In this document: positions 27,583-35,356 of the stretch, piece after piece | How positions within the stretch are numbered: the stretch's first letter is position 1 | Layout: the number at the start of each line of letters is the position of its first letter | From: Bacteroidota bacterium | Lineage (GTDB): Bacteria > Bacteroidota > Rhodothermia > Rhodothermales > JAHQVL01 | Reading direction: 5' to 3' | NCBI GenBank assembly: GCA_039111535.1 | Contig: JBCCIM010000006.1 | Coordinates: forward strand, 1-64,000 | DNA length: 64,000 nucleotides | The notes under the pieces: generated by a model | The model's database searches: none | Seen by the model: the letters and a program-made list of their open reading frames with translations, nothing else | What the model was told of the DNA's origin: nothing | Translations under genes and position numbers: made by a program

Positions 27583-28725
27583 ATGAAGAAACGAAGGCAA
27601 TCCAAACAGACACCCGAGCGACCGCCACCAGATAAATATGTCATCTGGGTTGTGCTGGTCTTGTCTGCCGTAGGTGTGATTGCCGTATACAGTGCAATTG
27701 CGTTTCTGGCAGAGACTAAAGCTGGGGGTAACACTGAGCAATTTCTACTGCGCCACCTGGCATATGTCGGACTGGCGCTCGGGGCAATGGCTATTTTTAG
27801 TCGCATTGACTACAGGATCCTCGCGCGTTTTGGCCGCGTTGCGCTGATCTCGATGACGGCCCTGCTGCTGCTTGTGCAGTTTGTGGGGATCAAGTCGGGA
27901 GGTGCTGTTCGCGCCCTCGATCTCGGATTTATCATGTTTCAGCCGGCAGAATTGGCTAAAGTGGCCCTGCTCCTCTACGTGGCATTCCTGCTTACAAAAA
28001 AGCAGGCCTACATTGAGAGTTTCAGTCGCGCCTTTACGCCGCTCTTCCTCTGGATCATCCTTACAGTTGTGCTGATAGGTATCGAAGACCTTTCAACGGC
28101 TTCACTTGTTTTTGGCGCAACGGTTATGATGTGTTTTGTAGCACGGGTCCACGTGCTGCAGCTATCGGGTTTAGGTGCCGTCTGTTTGCTGCTTGCTGCG
28201 CTGTTCCTCTTTAGCTCGCCGGCACGTATGGCGCGCGTAGACGAATACCTGGGGCGCGGACAAACAACAGAGGCTGCTGATCAAATACCGCAAGGAGATG
28301 GCTATCAGGCCCATCAGGCAAAAATTGCATTCGCAATGGGCGGGCTTACCGGCCGCGGCCCTGGGAAAAGTACCCAGCGCGACTTCCTGCCGGCACCTTA
28401 TAACGACTTCATCTTCGCAATTATTGCAGAGGAATATGGCTTGTGGGGGGCGCTTGGGCTACTGGCCCTCTTCAGCATTTTGCTCGTTCGAGGCTTTCTG
28501 AGCATCGGGCGAAGGGCGGCAGATCCACTCGGATTAATTTTGGCAGTGGGTATCACAACCCTTGTTTGTTTATACGGGTTTGTGCACGCTGCGGTAACAT
28601 GCGGCTTGTTACCCGTAACCGGGTTACCGATGCCGTTTGTCTCATACGGGGGCACGTCGCTCCTGGCTAACGGGATCTTGATGGGCATACTGCTGAATAT
28701 CTCACGGCACGCCCTTAGAGACTAA
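27583..28725 (+). CDS. ftsW: Lipid II polymerase FtsW (SEDS family)
   Basis: The 380-residue SEDS glycosyltransferase has about ten membrane segments. It shows QPAELAKVALLLYVAF, the periplasmic loop with GDGYQAHQAKIAFAMGG and GRGPGKSTQRDFLPA, and PVTGLPMPFVSYGGTSL near the C-terminus. It polymerises septal glycan together with the PASTA-domain PBP. The short N-terminal tail is basic (KKRRQSKQTPERP). The stop lies 4 nt before murG, which suggests coupled translation. Confidence 0.95.
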   Translation: MKKRRQSKQTPERPPPDKYVIWVVLVLSAVGVIAVYSAIAFLAETKAGGNTEQFLLRHLAYVGLALGAMAIFSRIDYRILARFGRVALISMTALLLLVQFVGIKSGGAVRALDLGFIMFQPAELAKVALLLYVAFLLTKKQAYIESFSRAFTPLFLWIILTVVLIGIEDLSTASLVFGATVMMCFVARVHVLQLSGLGAVCLLLAALFLFSSPARMARVDEYLGRGQTTEAADQIPQGDGYQAHQAKIAFAMGGLTGRGPGKSTQRDFLPAPYNDFIFAIIAEEYGLWGALGLLALFSILLVRGFLSIGRRAADPLGLILAVGITTLVCLYGFVHAAVTCGLLPVTGLPMPFVSYGGTSLLANGILMGILLNISRHALRD

Positions 28726-28729
28726 TCGA

Positions 28730-29848
28730 ATGCAAAGGTCAATGACATCCAAAGCACCCCGCATATTGTTTGCTGGAGGAGGAACGGGCGGGCATATTTA
28801 CCCCGCAATTGCCATTGCAGACGCCGTTCGCCGGCAAGTGCCTGAGGCTGCCATTGCGTTTGCAGGTACCGAGCACAAAATTGAGTGGCGGGCTGTGCCC
28901 AAAGCAGGGTATGCCATCCATCCGATAACCATACAGGGTTTTCATCGGCAGCAGATGTCCCGCAACCTGGCATTCCCTTTCAAACTTGCAAAGGGCTTGT
29001 GGCAAAGCTGGCAACTGATTGGTGATTTTGACCCCGATGTGGTGGTTGGTACGGGCGGATATGTTGCCGGCCCGGTATTGTATGCTGCCCATTTACGGAA
29101 GCGCCCAATTGTCGTGCAGGAGCAAAATGCTTTCCCTGGTGTGACAAACAAGCTCCTCGGCAAATATGCCCATACGGTACACCTGGCCTTCGAGGAGGCA
29201 AAAAGATTCTTTCCTGCAGACCGTTGTGTGCTGAGCGGAAATCCAACCCGCCAGATATTGCAACACGGCGAAAGGAAAGCGGCAATGGACTATTATGAGG
29301 TCCCGGACGATCATCGCGTGTTGTTGATGTTCGGTGGCTCACTCGGTAGTGCTGCACTGAACGCAGCAATGGAAGCAGGCATTCAACAGTTGCTGCAAGA
29401 TGAAAAGCTGGTCGTTATCTGGCAAACAGGTTCTGCTTATTTCGAAAAGCTGCAGGCCCGGGTAGCGACACATCCGCGGTTGCGGTTACTACGATACATT
29501 GACCGGATGGATCTGGCTTACATTGCGGCCGATCTTGTGCTGGCACGTGCCGGCGCGATCACATGCAGTGAGTTGATGGTTACAGGGGCGCCGGCTGTGC
29601 TGGTCCCTTCTCCCAACGTAGCGGAGGATCATCAAACCAAAAATGCGCGAAGTATGGAAGATGCTGGCGCCGCATTGCTGCTGCCGGAAGAGAATCTGAA
29701 AAGCAACTGGATAAAAACGGTTACTGATCTGTTAGAGGATGCGCCACGCAGAAACGCGATGGCAACAGCTGCGCAGGCGCTGAGCCGTCCAGACGCAGCA
29801 GATCACATCGCATCGTCGGTTCTGGCAATTTCGGGGTCGGGGAGATAA
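28730..29848 (+). CDS. murG: UDP-GlcNAc:lipid I GlcNAc transferase MurG
   Basis: The 372-residue GT28 glycosyltransferase has the glycine-rich acceptor loop GGGTGGHIYPAIAIAD near residues 17-32, MFGGSLGSAALNAAM near 202 and the donor-binding segment RAGAITCSELMVTGAPAVLV near 275-295. It converts lipid I to lipid II on the inner face of the membrane. The start may be the first ATG (28730) or the fifth codon (28742). Confidence 0.96.
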   Translation: MQRSMTSKAPRILFAGGGTGGHIYPAIAIADAVRRQVPEAAIAFAGTEHKIEWRAVPKAGYAIHPITIQGFHRQQMSRNLAFPFKLAKGLWQSWQLIGDFDPDVVVGTGGYVAGPVLYAAHLRKRPIVVQEQNAFPGVTNKLLGKYAHTVHLAFEEAKRFFPADRCVLSGNPTRQILQHGERKAAMDYYEVPDDHRVLLMFGGSLGSAALNAAMEAGIQQLLQDEKLVVIWQTGSAYFEKLQARVATHPRLRLLRYIDRMDLAYIAADLVLARAGAITCSELMVTGAPAVLVPSPNVAEDHQTKNARSMEDAGAALLLPEENLKSNWIKTVTDLLEDAPRRNAMATAAQALSRPDAADHIASSVLAISGSGR

Positions 29849-29897
29849 CTACCGGAGAGAGAACTACCGGAGAGAAACACAACTTTTGGAGAAGTTG
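29847..29897 (+). promoter_or_regulatory. murC leader: tandem 15-bp repeat and SD-presenting hairpin
   Basis: AACTACCGGAGAGAG (29847-29861) is repeated as AACTACCGGAGAGAA (29862-29876). CAACTT (29880-29885) and AAGTTG (29892-29897) then form a 6-bp stem whose loop TTGGAG shows the Shine-Dalgarno GGAG, 8 nt before the TTG at 29900. Each repeat also carries GGAGA. This layout could tune murC translation. Confidence 0.5.
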
Positions 29898-29899
29898 TT

Positions 29900-31321
29900 T
29901 TGAAACACGAGAAAACAATGGAATCTGTAGCACGCCGGCAACCTTCACTTGGGCGTATTCGCCGCGTGCACATGGTCGGTATCGGCGGCATCGGGATGAG
30001 CTCGATAGCGGAAGTCTTGCTGCACCGCGGATACAACGTGTCAGGTTCGGATCTCACAAAAAGCGACATTACCGCGCACCTTGAGTCGATGGGGGCAACC
30101 ATCTACGAAGGCCACGACGCTGCGCATATTGAAGGCGCTGACGTTGTGGTACACTCCAGTGCGATTAAAGCTGACCAGAACCCGGAAACCCTGGAAGCTG
30201 AGCGAAACCGCATTCCCTTGATCCCCCGTGCTGTTATGCTGGGTGAGTTGATGCGGATGAAGTACGGCATTGGTATTGCCGGAACGCATGGTAAAACAAC
30301 CACAACGACCATGGCTGGTCTGGTTGTAGCGGAAGGCGGTTTTGATCCAACCATTATTGTAGGCGGCAAAGTTGCCACCTTCGGGTCAAACGCAGTAGCT
30401 GGCGAAGGCGACATCATTGTGATCGAGGCTGATGAATACGATCGAACGTTTTTACGCCTCACACCCTCTTTGGCCGTGATCACGAATATTGAAGTGGATC
30501 ATCTCGACATCTACGAAGACCTTGACGACATCAAGGGGGCATTTGTCGAATATGCCAACAGCGTGCCCTTTTTTGGTGCCGCAATTGTTTGCCTTGATGA
30601 TCCCAATGTGCAGGCCATTATGGGCAAAATCGACAGGCGTGTTAGAACCTACGGGATGTCACGCCAGGCACAGGTTCGGGCAGAGCACATCCAGGCGGTA
30701 GGCTTGCAAACAAAGTTTGAAGTGTACCTCGATCAGACAAAGCTTGGTGATGTGTTGCTGAATGCCCCGGGCGTGTACAACGTGTACAATGCACTTGCCG
30801 CCATTGCGGTAGGCATTGAACTGGATATGTCGTTTGAACTGATCTGCGCCGGCTTGTCCAAATTCACCGGTGTCAATCGCCGCTTCCAGTTGATTGGGGA
30901 GCAGGATGGCATCACCGTGATTGATGATTATGCGCACCACCCTACCGAAGTGCGGGCAACACTTGGCGCGGCCAGTGCCGGTTGGCCCGAGCGGCGCATC
31001 GTAGCGGTTTTCCAGCCGCATCTGTATTCGCGAACGCGCGATTGTAAAGAAGATTTTGCACGGGCATTTTTTGACGCAGATATTGTTGTGTTAACCGAAA
31101 TATTTGGCGCGAGAGAAGCCCCGATACCAGGGATAGAAGGGCGCATGCTTGCTGATCTTGCCTTGCAGTACGGGCACCGAGACGTACACTTTGTGTCGGA
31201 TCTCGAGGAGCTTGCCGAATACCTCAAAGAAATAGTCCTCCCCGGCGATGTGGTTATCACGCTGGGCGCAGGCAGCATCTGGCGCTATAGCCGGAAATTT
31301 TTCAACGCGCTGGGTACCTAA
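29900..31321 (+). CDS. murC: UDP-MurNAc:L-alanine ligase MurC
   Basis: The 473-residue Mur ligase has the N-terminal HMVGIGGIGMSSIAEVLL (UDP binding), the ATP loop GTHGKTTTTTMAGL near residue 128, EADEYDRTFL, and DDYAHHPTEVRATL in the C-terminal domain. It adds the first L-alanine to UDP-MurNAc. The start is either TTG at 29900, which has GGAG 8 nt upstream, or ATG at 29918; both leave a normal length. murB and ddl, which follow murC in some phyla, are not present here. Confidence 0.96.
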   Translation: MKHEKTMESVARRQPSLGRIRRVHMVGIGGIGMSSIAEVLLHRGYNVSGSDLTKSDITAHLESMGATIYEGHDAAHIEGADVVVHSSAIKADQNPETLEAERNRIPLIPRAVMLGELMRMKYGIGIAGTHGKTTTTTMAGLVVAEGGFDPTIIVGGKVATFGSNAVAGEGDIIVIEADEYDRTFLRLTPSLAVITNIEVDHLDIYEDLDDIKGAFVEYANSVPFFGAAIVCLDDPNVQAIMGKIDRRVRTYGMSRQAQVRAEHIQAVGLQTKFEVYLDQTKLGDVLLNAPGVYNVYNALAAIAVGIELDMSFELICAGLSKFTGVNRRFQLIGEQDGITVIDDYAHHPTEVRATLGAASAGWPERRIVAVFQPHLYSRTRDCKEDFARAFFDADIVVLTEIFGAREAPIPGIEGRMLADLALQYGHRDVHFVSDLEELAEYLKEIVLPGDVVITLGAGSIWRYSRKFFNALGT

Positions 31322-31347
31322 CCCGGCCACACGCCTCATCCGCAGTT

Positions 31348-31483
31348 GCAGCCACTGGGCTGCACATGAACCAGCAGCCACTGGGCTGCACATGAACCTT
31401 GCAAGGTGGCCCGACAAGTAGTCCGGGTAAACACCTTTCCGTGGGAAATTCAACCTTAATGCGCTGGTGATCGAGAGATCACC
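31348..31483 (+). other. Structured murC-ftsQ junction: tandem 26-bp repeat and hairpins
   Basis: Two 26-bp units (31348-31373 and 31374-31399) differ only in the last base. Each contains the hairpin GCAGCC-ACTG-GGCTGC. A longer hairpin follows (AAGGTG 31403-31408 with CACCTT 31432-31437, inner CCCG/CGGG). Last comes GGTGATC-GAGA-GATCACC (31466-31483), a 7-bp stem with a GNRA-type loop that buries a possible GTG start at 31467. The junction looks like a processing, attenuation or translational control element for ftsQAZ. Confidence 0.6.
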
Positions 31484-31499
31484 TGGACGCCCTACGTAT

Positions 31500-32342
31500 A
31501 TGCGATCGAAATCAGGATCAAACCCAAAGACCCGGCGAGGCTCAAAACCAAAATCTCGAAAAAAGGCGCCAAAAAAATCGATACGCCAACAGCGTGCAGA
31601 AGACAAAAATTGGCCCTTCAGGAGCTTTTTGACCATTGTGCTGGTGCTTGTAGCCGGCGGCTTTGGCTGGTGGTGGAAAGGGCAAGTGGTCGTCAGAAAT
31701 GTACAAATTGAAGGGGTGCAGCATGCAGAAGAGACCGTCTTGCGAGAAATGATGCGGGTCGATTCGAGCCACCTGTTTTTTGACATTGATCCGGTGATGG
31801 TGTCGGATCGGTTGCGTCGGCACCCCTGGGTGAAAGAGGCGCGGGTACAGCGTTATCCAAATGCGACATTGCAGGTCGACGTCGAAGAACGCGTGCCGGC
31901 GTTGCTTGCGCTGGATGATAGTGGAGCGCCAGTGAGATATCTGGACGTAGATGGGTTTCAGATGCCTTTTGTAAAAGGGGCCATCTATGATGTCCCGCTG
32001 CTGCACGGATTCAATGAACCCATGCAGGGCATGCGGCCGATTATGCACCGCGCGTTACAAAAATTGTTGCAAGACATGCAGCGTGTACCTCCCGAGGTAG
32101 ATGCGCTTGTCTCTGCCTTTGAGATAGAGGAGAGTGGTGAGATCAGTTTGCATACGACACCCAAACCGGGGCGAGGATCGATCGAGGTATTGCTCGGCCG
32201 CGACCAGTTTGTGGAGAAGCTATCCAAACTGTATGCCTTCTGGCACGAGGCGGTACTTGAAAAAGAGGACGTAGATTTTGCGTCCATTGACCTCCGTTTT
32301 GACAGCCAGATCATTACAAAAGAAGTTCGATTAAGCCAATAA
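31500..32342 (+). CDS. ftsQ: Divisome protein FtsQ/DivIB
   Basis: The 280-residue bitopic protein has a very basic cytoplasmic tail (14 Lys/Arg in residues 1-32), one membrane segment (about 41-59), then a POTRA domain (VVRNVQIEGVQHAEETVLRE) and the FtsQ beta domain (HPWVKEARVQRYPNATLQVD). FtsQ recruits FtsL/FtsB and restrains septal synthesis until assembly is complete. The ATG at 31500 is preferred because the GTG at 31467 is inside a stable hairpin. It lies directly before ftsA. Confidence 0.88.
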   Translation: MRSKSGSNPKTRRGSKPKSRKKAPKKSIRQQRAEDKNWPFRSFLTIVLVLVAGGFGWWWKGQVVVRNVQIEGVQHAEETVLREMMRVDSSHLFFDIDPVMVSDRLRRHPWVKEARVQRYPNATLQVDVEERVPALLALDDSGAPVRYLDVDGFQMPFVKGAIYDVPLLHGFNEPMQGMRPIMHRALQKLLQDMQRVPPEVDALVSAFEIEESGEISLHTTPKPGRGSIEVLLGRDQFVEKLSKLYAFWHEAVLEKEDVDFASIDLRFDSQIITKEVRLSQ

Positions 32343-32364
32343 CATAAAAAGACAGGAAGCCATC

Positions 32365-33621
32365 ATGGATGGAGAAATCGTAGTAGGCCTGGACATCGGC
32401 ACCACAAAGATTTGTGCCGTTGTTGCTGCCGAAGATGATCTTGAAGGGATTAATATCCTGGGGGTCGGTATAGCGGAGTCCGAAGGCCTCAACAGGGGTG
32501 TTGTCGTGAATATCGACAAGACGGTTGCTGCCATTCAGGAGGCTATTGAAAAAGCTGAACGTGCCGCCGGCGTTACGGTGCACAGCGTGATTGTCGGTAT
32601 TGCCGGCGACCATGTACAGAGTTTTCAGAGCCGCGGGGTAATCACAACCCATCGTGACAGTGTTGTCACACAGCACGACGTACAGCGTCTGTTGGAAGAC
32701 ACTACCCACGTTGCGATGCCTGCCGACCGGGAGATCCTGCACGTACTGCCTCAGGAATACATTGTGGATGGCCAGGATGGCGTTGTTGATCCGATCGGGA
32801 TGAGCGGTGTGCGTCTGGAAGCCAATGTCCACATCGTAACCGGCCTGGTATCTGCAGCGCGCAACATTTATCGCTGCGTAGAGAAAGCCGGCTACAGTGT
32901 AGCAGATATTGTACTGGAGCCTCTGGCTTCTTCTTACTCGGTGTTGCATTCCGATGAGAAAGAAGTTGGCGTTGCACTGATCGATATCGGCGGTGGCACC
33001 ACGGATATCGCGGTGTTTGAAGACAACACAATCCGCCACACCGGTGTGATTGCCGTTGCCGGCAACAAAGTCACCGACGACATCCGCAAAGGACTCGGCC
33101 TGATGAAAGATCAGGCAGAACAGCTTAAACACCAATTTGGTGTTGCACTGGTTGATGTAAATCAGCCGGATGAACTGATCACCATTCCTGGAATTGGGGG
33201 TCGCACTGAAAAAACGATTAGCCGGAGTGCACTTTCCCAGATCATTCAGCCACGGCTGGAAGAAATTCTGGAGATTGCCGGCATCGAAATTAAACGCAGT
33301 GGTTATGCCCGTCATCTCGGTACCGGGGTGGTTATCACGGGTGGTGGTTCACTGATTCCTGGCACTGCCCAACTGGCGGCTGAAGTACTTGGCGTGGAAG
33401 CACGTGTAGGTACACCAACCGGACTCGGCGGCGGCATGGTGAAAGAGGTCAGCGATCCGAAATATGCAACCGCTGTTGGTCTCGTACTCTACGGTTTGCG
33501 TCCGGAAATTGTCAGAAGGGAATTTCTGGCAACCAAAGACAAGTGGAGCAACGGGAGCGTCGAAGCCTCTGGATCACGCAGCATCGTTGAACGCATGACG
33601 CGCTGGTTTCAGGAACTCTAA
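32365..33621 (+). CDS. ftsA: Cell division protein FtsA
   Basis: The 418-residue actin-like protein begins VVGLDIGTTKICAVVA (phosphate 1), has the SHS2/1C insertion near residues 85-165, IDIGGGTTDIAVFED (phosphate 2, about 210) and VVITGGGSLIPG (about 325). It ends in the amphipathic helix RMTRWFQEL that attaches it to the membrane. It tethers FtsZ and signals to the septal enzymes. A Shine-Dalgarno AGGA lies a few bases upstream. The first gene downstream is ftsZ, across a 150-bp gap with an inverted repeat. Confidence 0.96.
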   Translation: MDGEIVVGLDIGTTKICAVVAAEDDLEGINILGVGIAESEGLNRGVVVNIDKTVAAIQEAIEKAERAAGVTVHSVIVGIAGDHVQSFQSRGVITTHRDSVVTQHDVQRLLEDTTHVAMPADREILHVLPQEYIVDGQDGVVDPIGMSGVRLEANVHIVTGLVSAARNIYRCVEKAGYSVADIVLEPLASSYSVLHSDEKEVGVALIDIGGGTTDIAVFEDNTIRHTGVIAVAGNKVTDDIRKGLGLMKDQAEQLKHQFGVALVDVNQPDELITIPGIGGRTEKTISRSALSQIIQPRLEEILEIAGIEIKRSGYARHLGTGVVITGGGSLIPGTAQLAAEVLGVEARVGTPTGLGGGMVKEVSDPKYATAVGLVLYGLRPEIVRREFLATKDKWSNGSVEASGSRSIVERMTRWFQEL

Positions 33622-33629
33622 CAATAAAA

Positions 33630-33698
33630 CGATTGCCGAATCAGGATTGTTGATTGATTAAGCCAAAACCCATTCAACAATCCATCGATTGACAATCG
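33630..33698. repeat. Inverted-repeat element between ftsA and ftsZ
   Basis: The left arm CGATTGCCGAATCAGGATTG (from 33630) and the right arm (33672-33698), which reads CGATTGTCAATCGATGGATT in reverse complement, pair imperfectly over about 27 bp around a spacer of about 15 bp. The left arm shares GCCGAAT and AGGATTGTTGA with the element at 52714-52853, so both may belong to one family of small palindromic repeats. Transcribed from ftsA it would form a long hairpin ahead of ftsZ. Confidence 0.65.
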
Positions 33699-33771
33699 AT
33701 GCTCAAAAAATCGGGCCCGCTCAGCTCGATAATCACAACGCGAAAAATCGCACTGTAAAACTGGAGGGATC

Positions 33772-35040
33772 ATGGATACCTTAATTAGCTCACGATTTAC
33801 ATTTGAAGGCGACTCCGGGGATGGGCCGAAGCTCGCCGTGGTAGGTGTTGGCGGTGGCGGTGGAAACGCCATCAATAACATGGTTGACAAAGGCATTAAT
33901 GGCGTAGAATTTATCGCCATCAATACAGACAAGCAGGCGCTTGATGTCAACAAAGCAAATTACAAAGTGCAGGCCGGCCGCAATCTTACCAAAGGATTGG
34001 GGGCAGGCGCACGACCCGTCAAGGGCGCAGAGTCGCTCGAAGAAAGCCGCGAAGAGATTGAAGAACTCATTCGTGGGTACGAAATGATTTTTATCACCGC
34101 TGGTATGGGCGGTGGAACGGGGACCGGTGGTGCACCCGTTGTTTGCGCCATTGCGCGCAAACTGGGCATCCTGACGGTTGCCATTGTTACCAAACCCTTC
34201 GAATGTGAAGGCCGTCGGCGCATGGATTCTGCAATGGGAGGCATTGAACTGCTTCGCGAGCAGGTGGATACGCTGATCATTATTCCGAACGAACGGTTGC
34301 TGGATATCGCAGAGCCAAATACAAGCATGATCGAAGCATTTACAAAAGCTGACGAAGTGCTGTACAATGCTACCCGCGGCATTAGCGATCTGATTACCGT
34401 ACATGGTTTGATCAACCTCGACTTTGCAGATGTTGAGACCACCATGAAAAACGGTGGCACTGCCCTCATGGGTGCTGCTACGGCGTCTGGTGAAAACCGC
34501 GCTGAACGTGCAGCCGTTGAGGCAATTTCAAGCCCGCTGCTTGATGGCGTTGCCATCCAGGGGGCGCGGAATGCACTCGTGAACATTACTGCCGGATCAA
34601 ATCTTGGTATCCACGAAGCCACTACGGCAACCAGCATCATTCAGCGCGAGGCTGGTGATGATGTGGAAGTCATTTTTGGTACGGTGATCGACGAAGCGAT
34701 GGGCGACAGCCTCCGCGTGACGGTTATTGCTACGGGCTTTGACAAGCCAGGCCGCACAACGACAGACCAGCGCAACCGCGACACGATGCTCGACAAAGAG
34801 CCGCCGCAGTCCTTCATGAGCTACAAAGGCGAAGAAAACCTGCGTCAGTTGGATATTCCAGCCTTTGAACGCCGCAACAACACGATCAACTTTGCAGGAA
34901 ATCGGGATGCTGAAGCCGGGGGTGATGAAGAAGCTGGCAAGGTCAACCGACTGCAAGGTGATGACATGAAAGAGCGCCGGGAACGCATCAACAAAGGCAA
35001 CACTGATGTGCCTGCGTTCCTACGCAAAATGATCGACTAG
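33772..35040 (+). CDS. ftsZ: Cell division protein FtsZ
   Basis: The 422-residue tubulin-like GTPase has VVGVGGGGGNAINNM, the tubulin signature GMGGGTGTGGAPVV near residues 111-124, and NLDFADVETTMKNGGTALMG. A linker of about 70 residues leads to the C-terminal peptide DVPAFLRKMID that binds FtsA. It polymerises into the Z ring. The start has a strong GGAGG 5-6 nt upstream. Two hairpins downstream mark the end of the dcw cluster. Confidence 0.97.
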   Translation: MDTLISSRFTFEGDSGDGPKLAVVGVGGGGGNAINNMVDKGINGVEFIAINTDKQALDVNKANYKVQAGRNLTKGLGAGARPVKGAESLEESREEIEELIRGYEMIFITAGMGGGTGTGGAPVVCAIARKLGILTVAIVTKPFECEGRRRMDSAMGGIELLREQVDTLIIIPNERLLDIAEPNTSMIEAFTKADEVLYNATRGISDLITVHGLINLDFADVETTMKNGGTALMGAATASGENRAERAAVEAISSPLLDGVAIQGARNALVNITAGSNLGIHEATTATSIIQREAGDDVEVIFGTVIDEAMGDSLRVTVIATGFDKPGRTTTDQRNRDTMLDKEPPQSFMSYKGEENLRQLDIPAFERRNNTINFAGNRDAEAGGDEEAGKVNRLQGDDMKERRERINKGNTDVPAFLRKMID

Positions 35041-35053
35041 GTAATATGCGATT

Positions 35054-35082
35054 GCCAATGGCCGAGTGAAGCACCCATTGGC
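35054..35082 (+). terminator. Hairpin directly after ftsZ
   Basis: GCCAATGG (35054-35061) pairs with CCATTGGC (35075-35082). There is no T-run, so it may protect the 3' end or aid termination. Confidence 0.45.
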
Positions 35083-35172
35083 TTGATCGACATCTTTTCC
35101 ATACTCGGCATCGCACTCCAGTTTTACTAGAGGGCCCTCCGGTCCTTTTACGGCCCCTGAGCAAGGCCGTTA

Positions 35173-35210
35173 CCCCACTCGTCCGCCCACCCTGGCGAGT
35201 GGGGTTTCTT
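35173..35210 (+). terminator. Rho-independent terminator of the dcw cluster
   Basis: CCCCACTCG (35173-35181) and CGAGTGGGG (35196-35204) form a 9-bp stem followed by TTTCTT. It lies 130 bp after the ftsZ stop and is the most likely end of the cluster transcript. Confidence 0.8.
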
Positions 35211-35356
35211 ATGTTTTGCAAAACATGCCGGAAGCCGGCGCGTTGGACGGTGCATGGTATTTGCCAGTAGCAGGTATTACGGCAATTCTGCTTGTTTTGC
35301 CGCGGTTTTTGCCGGCCTGTTGTGTATTGCTTCCTGCTTTTCATTATCCACGCCGC

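Noticed and set aside
33960-34640. 226-codon leftward open frame opposite ftsZ
   Set aside because: Shadow of a strongly conserved gene; no family features.
35090-35172. Small RNA or tRNA between the two hairpins after ftsZ
   Set aside because: It holds a GAGGGCCCTC palindrome but no recognisable RNA family fold; the adjacent terminator explains the structure better.
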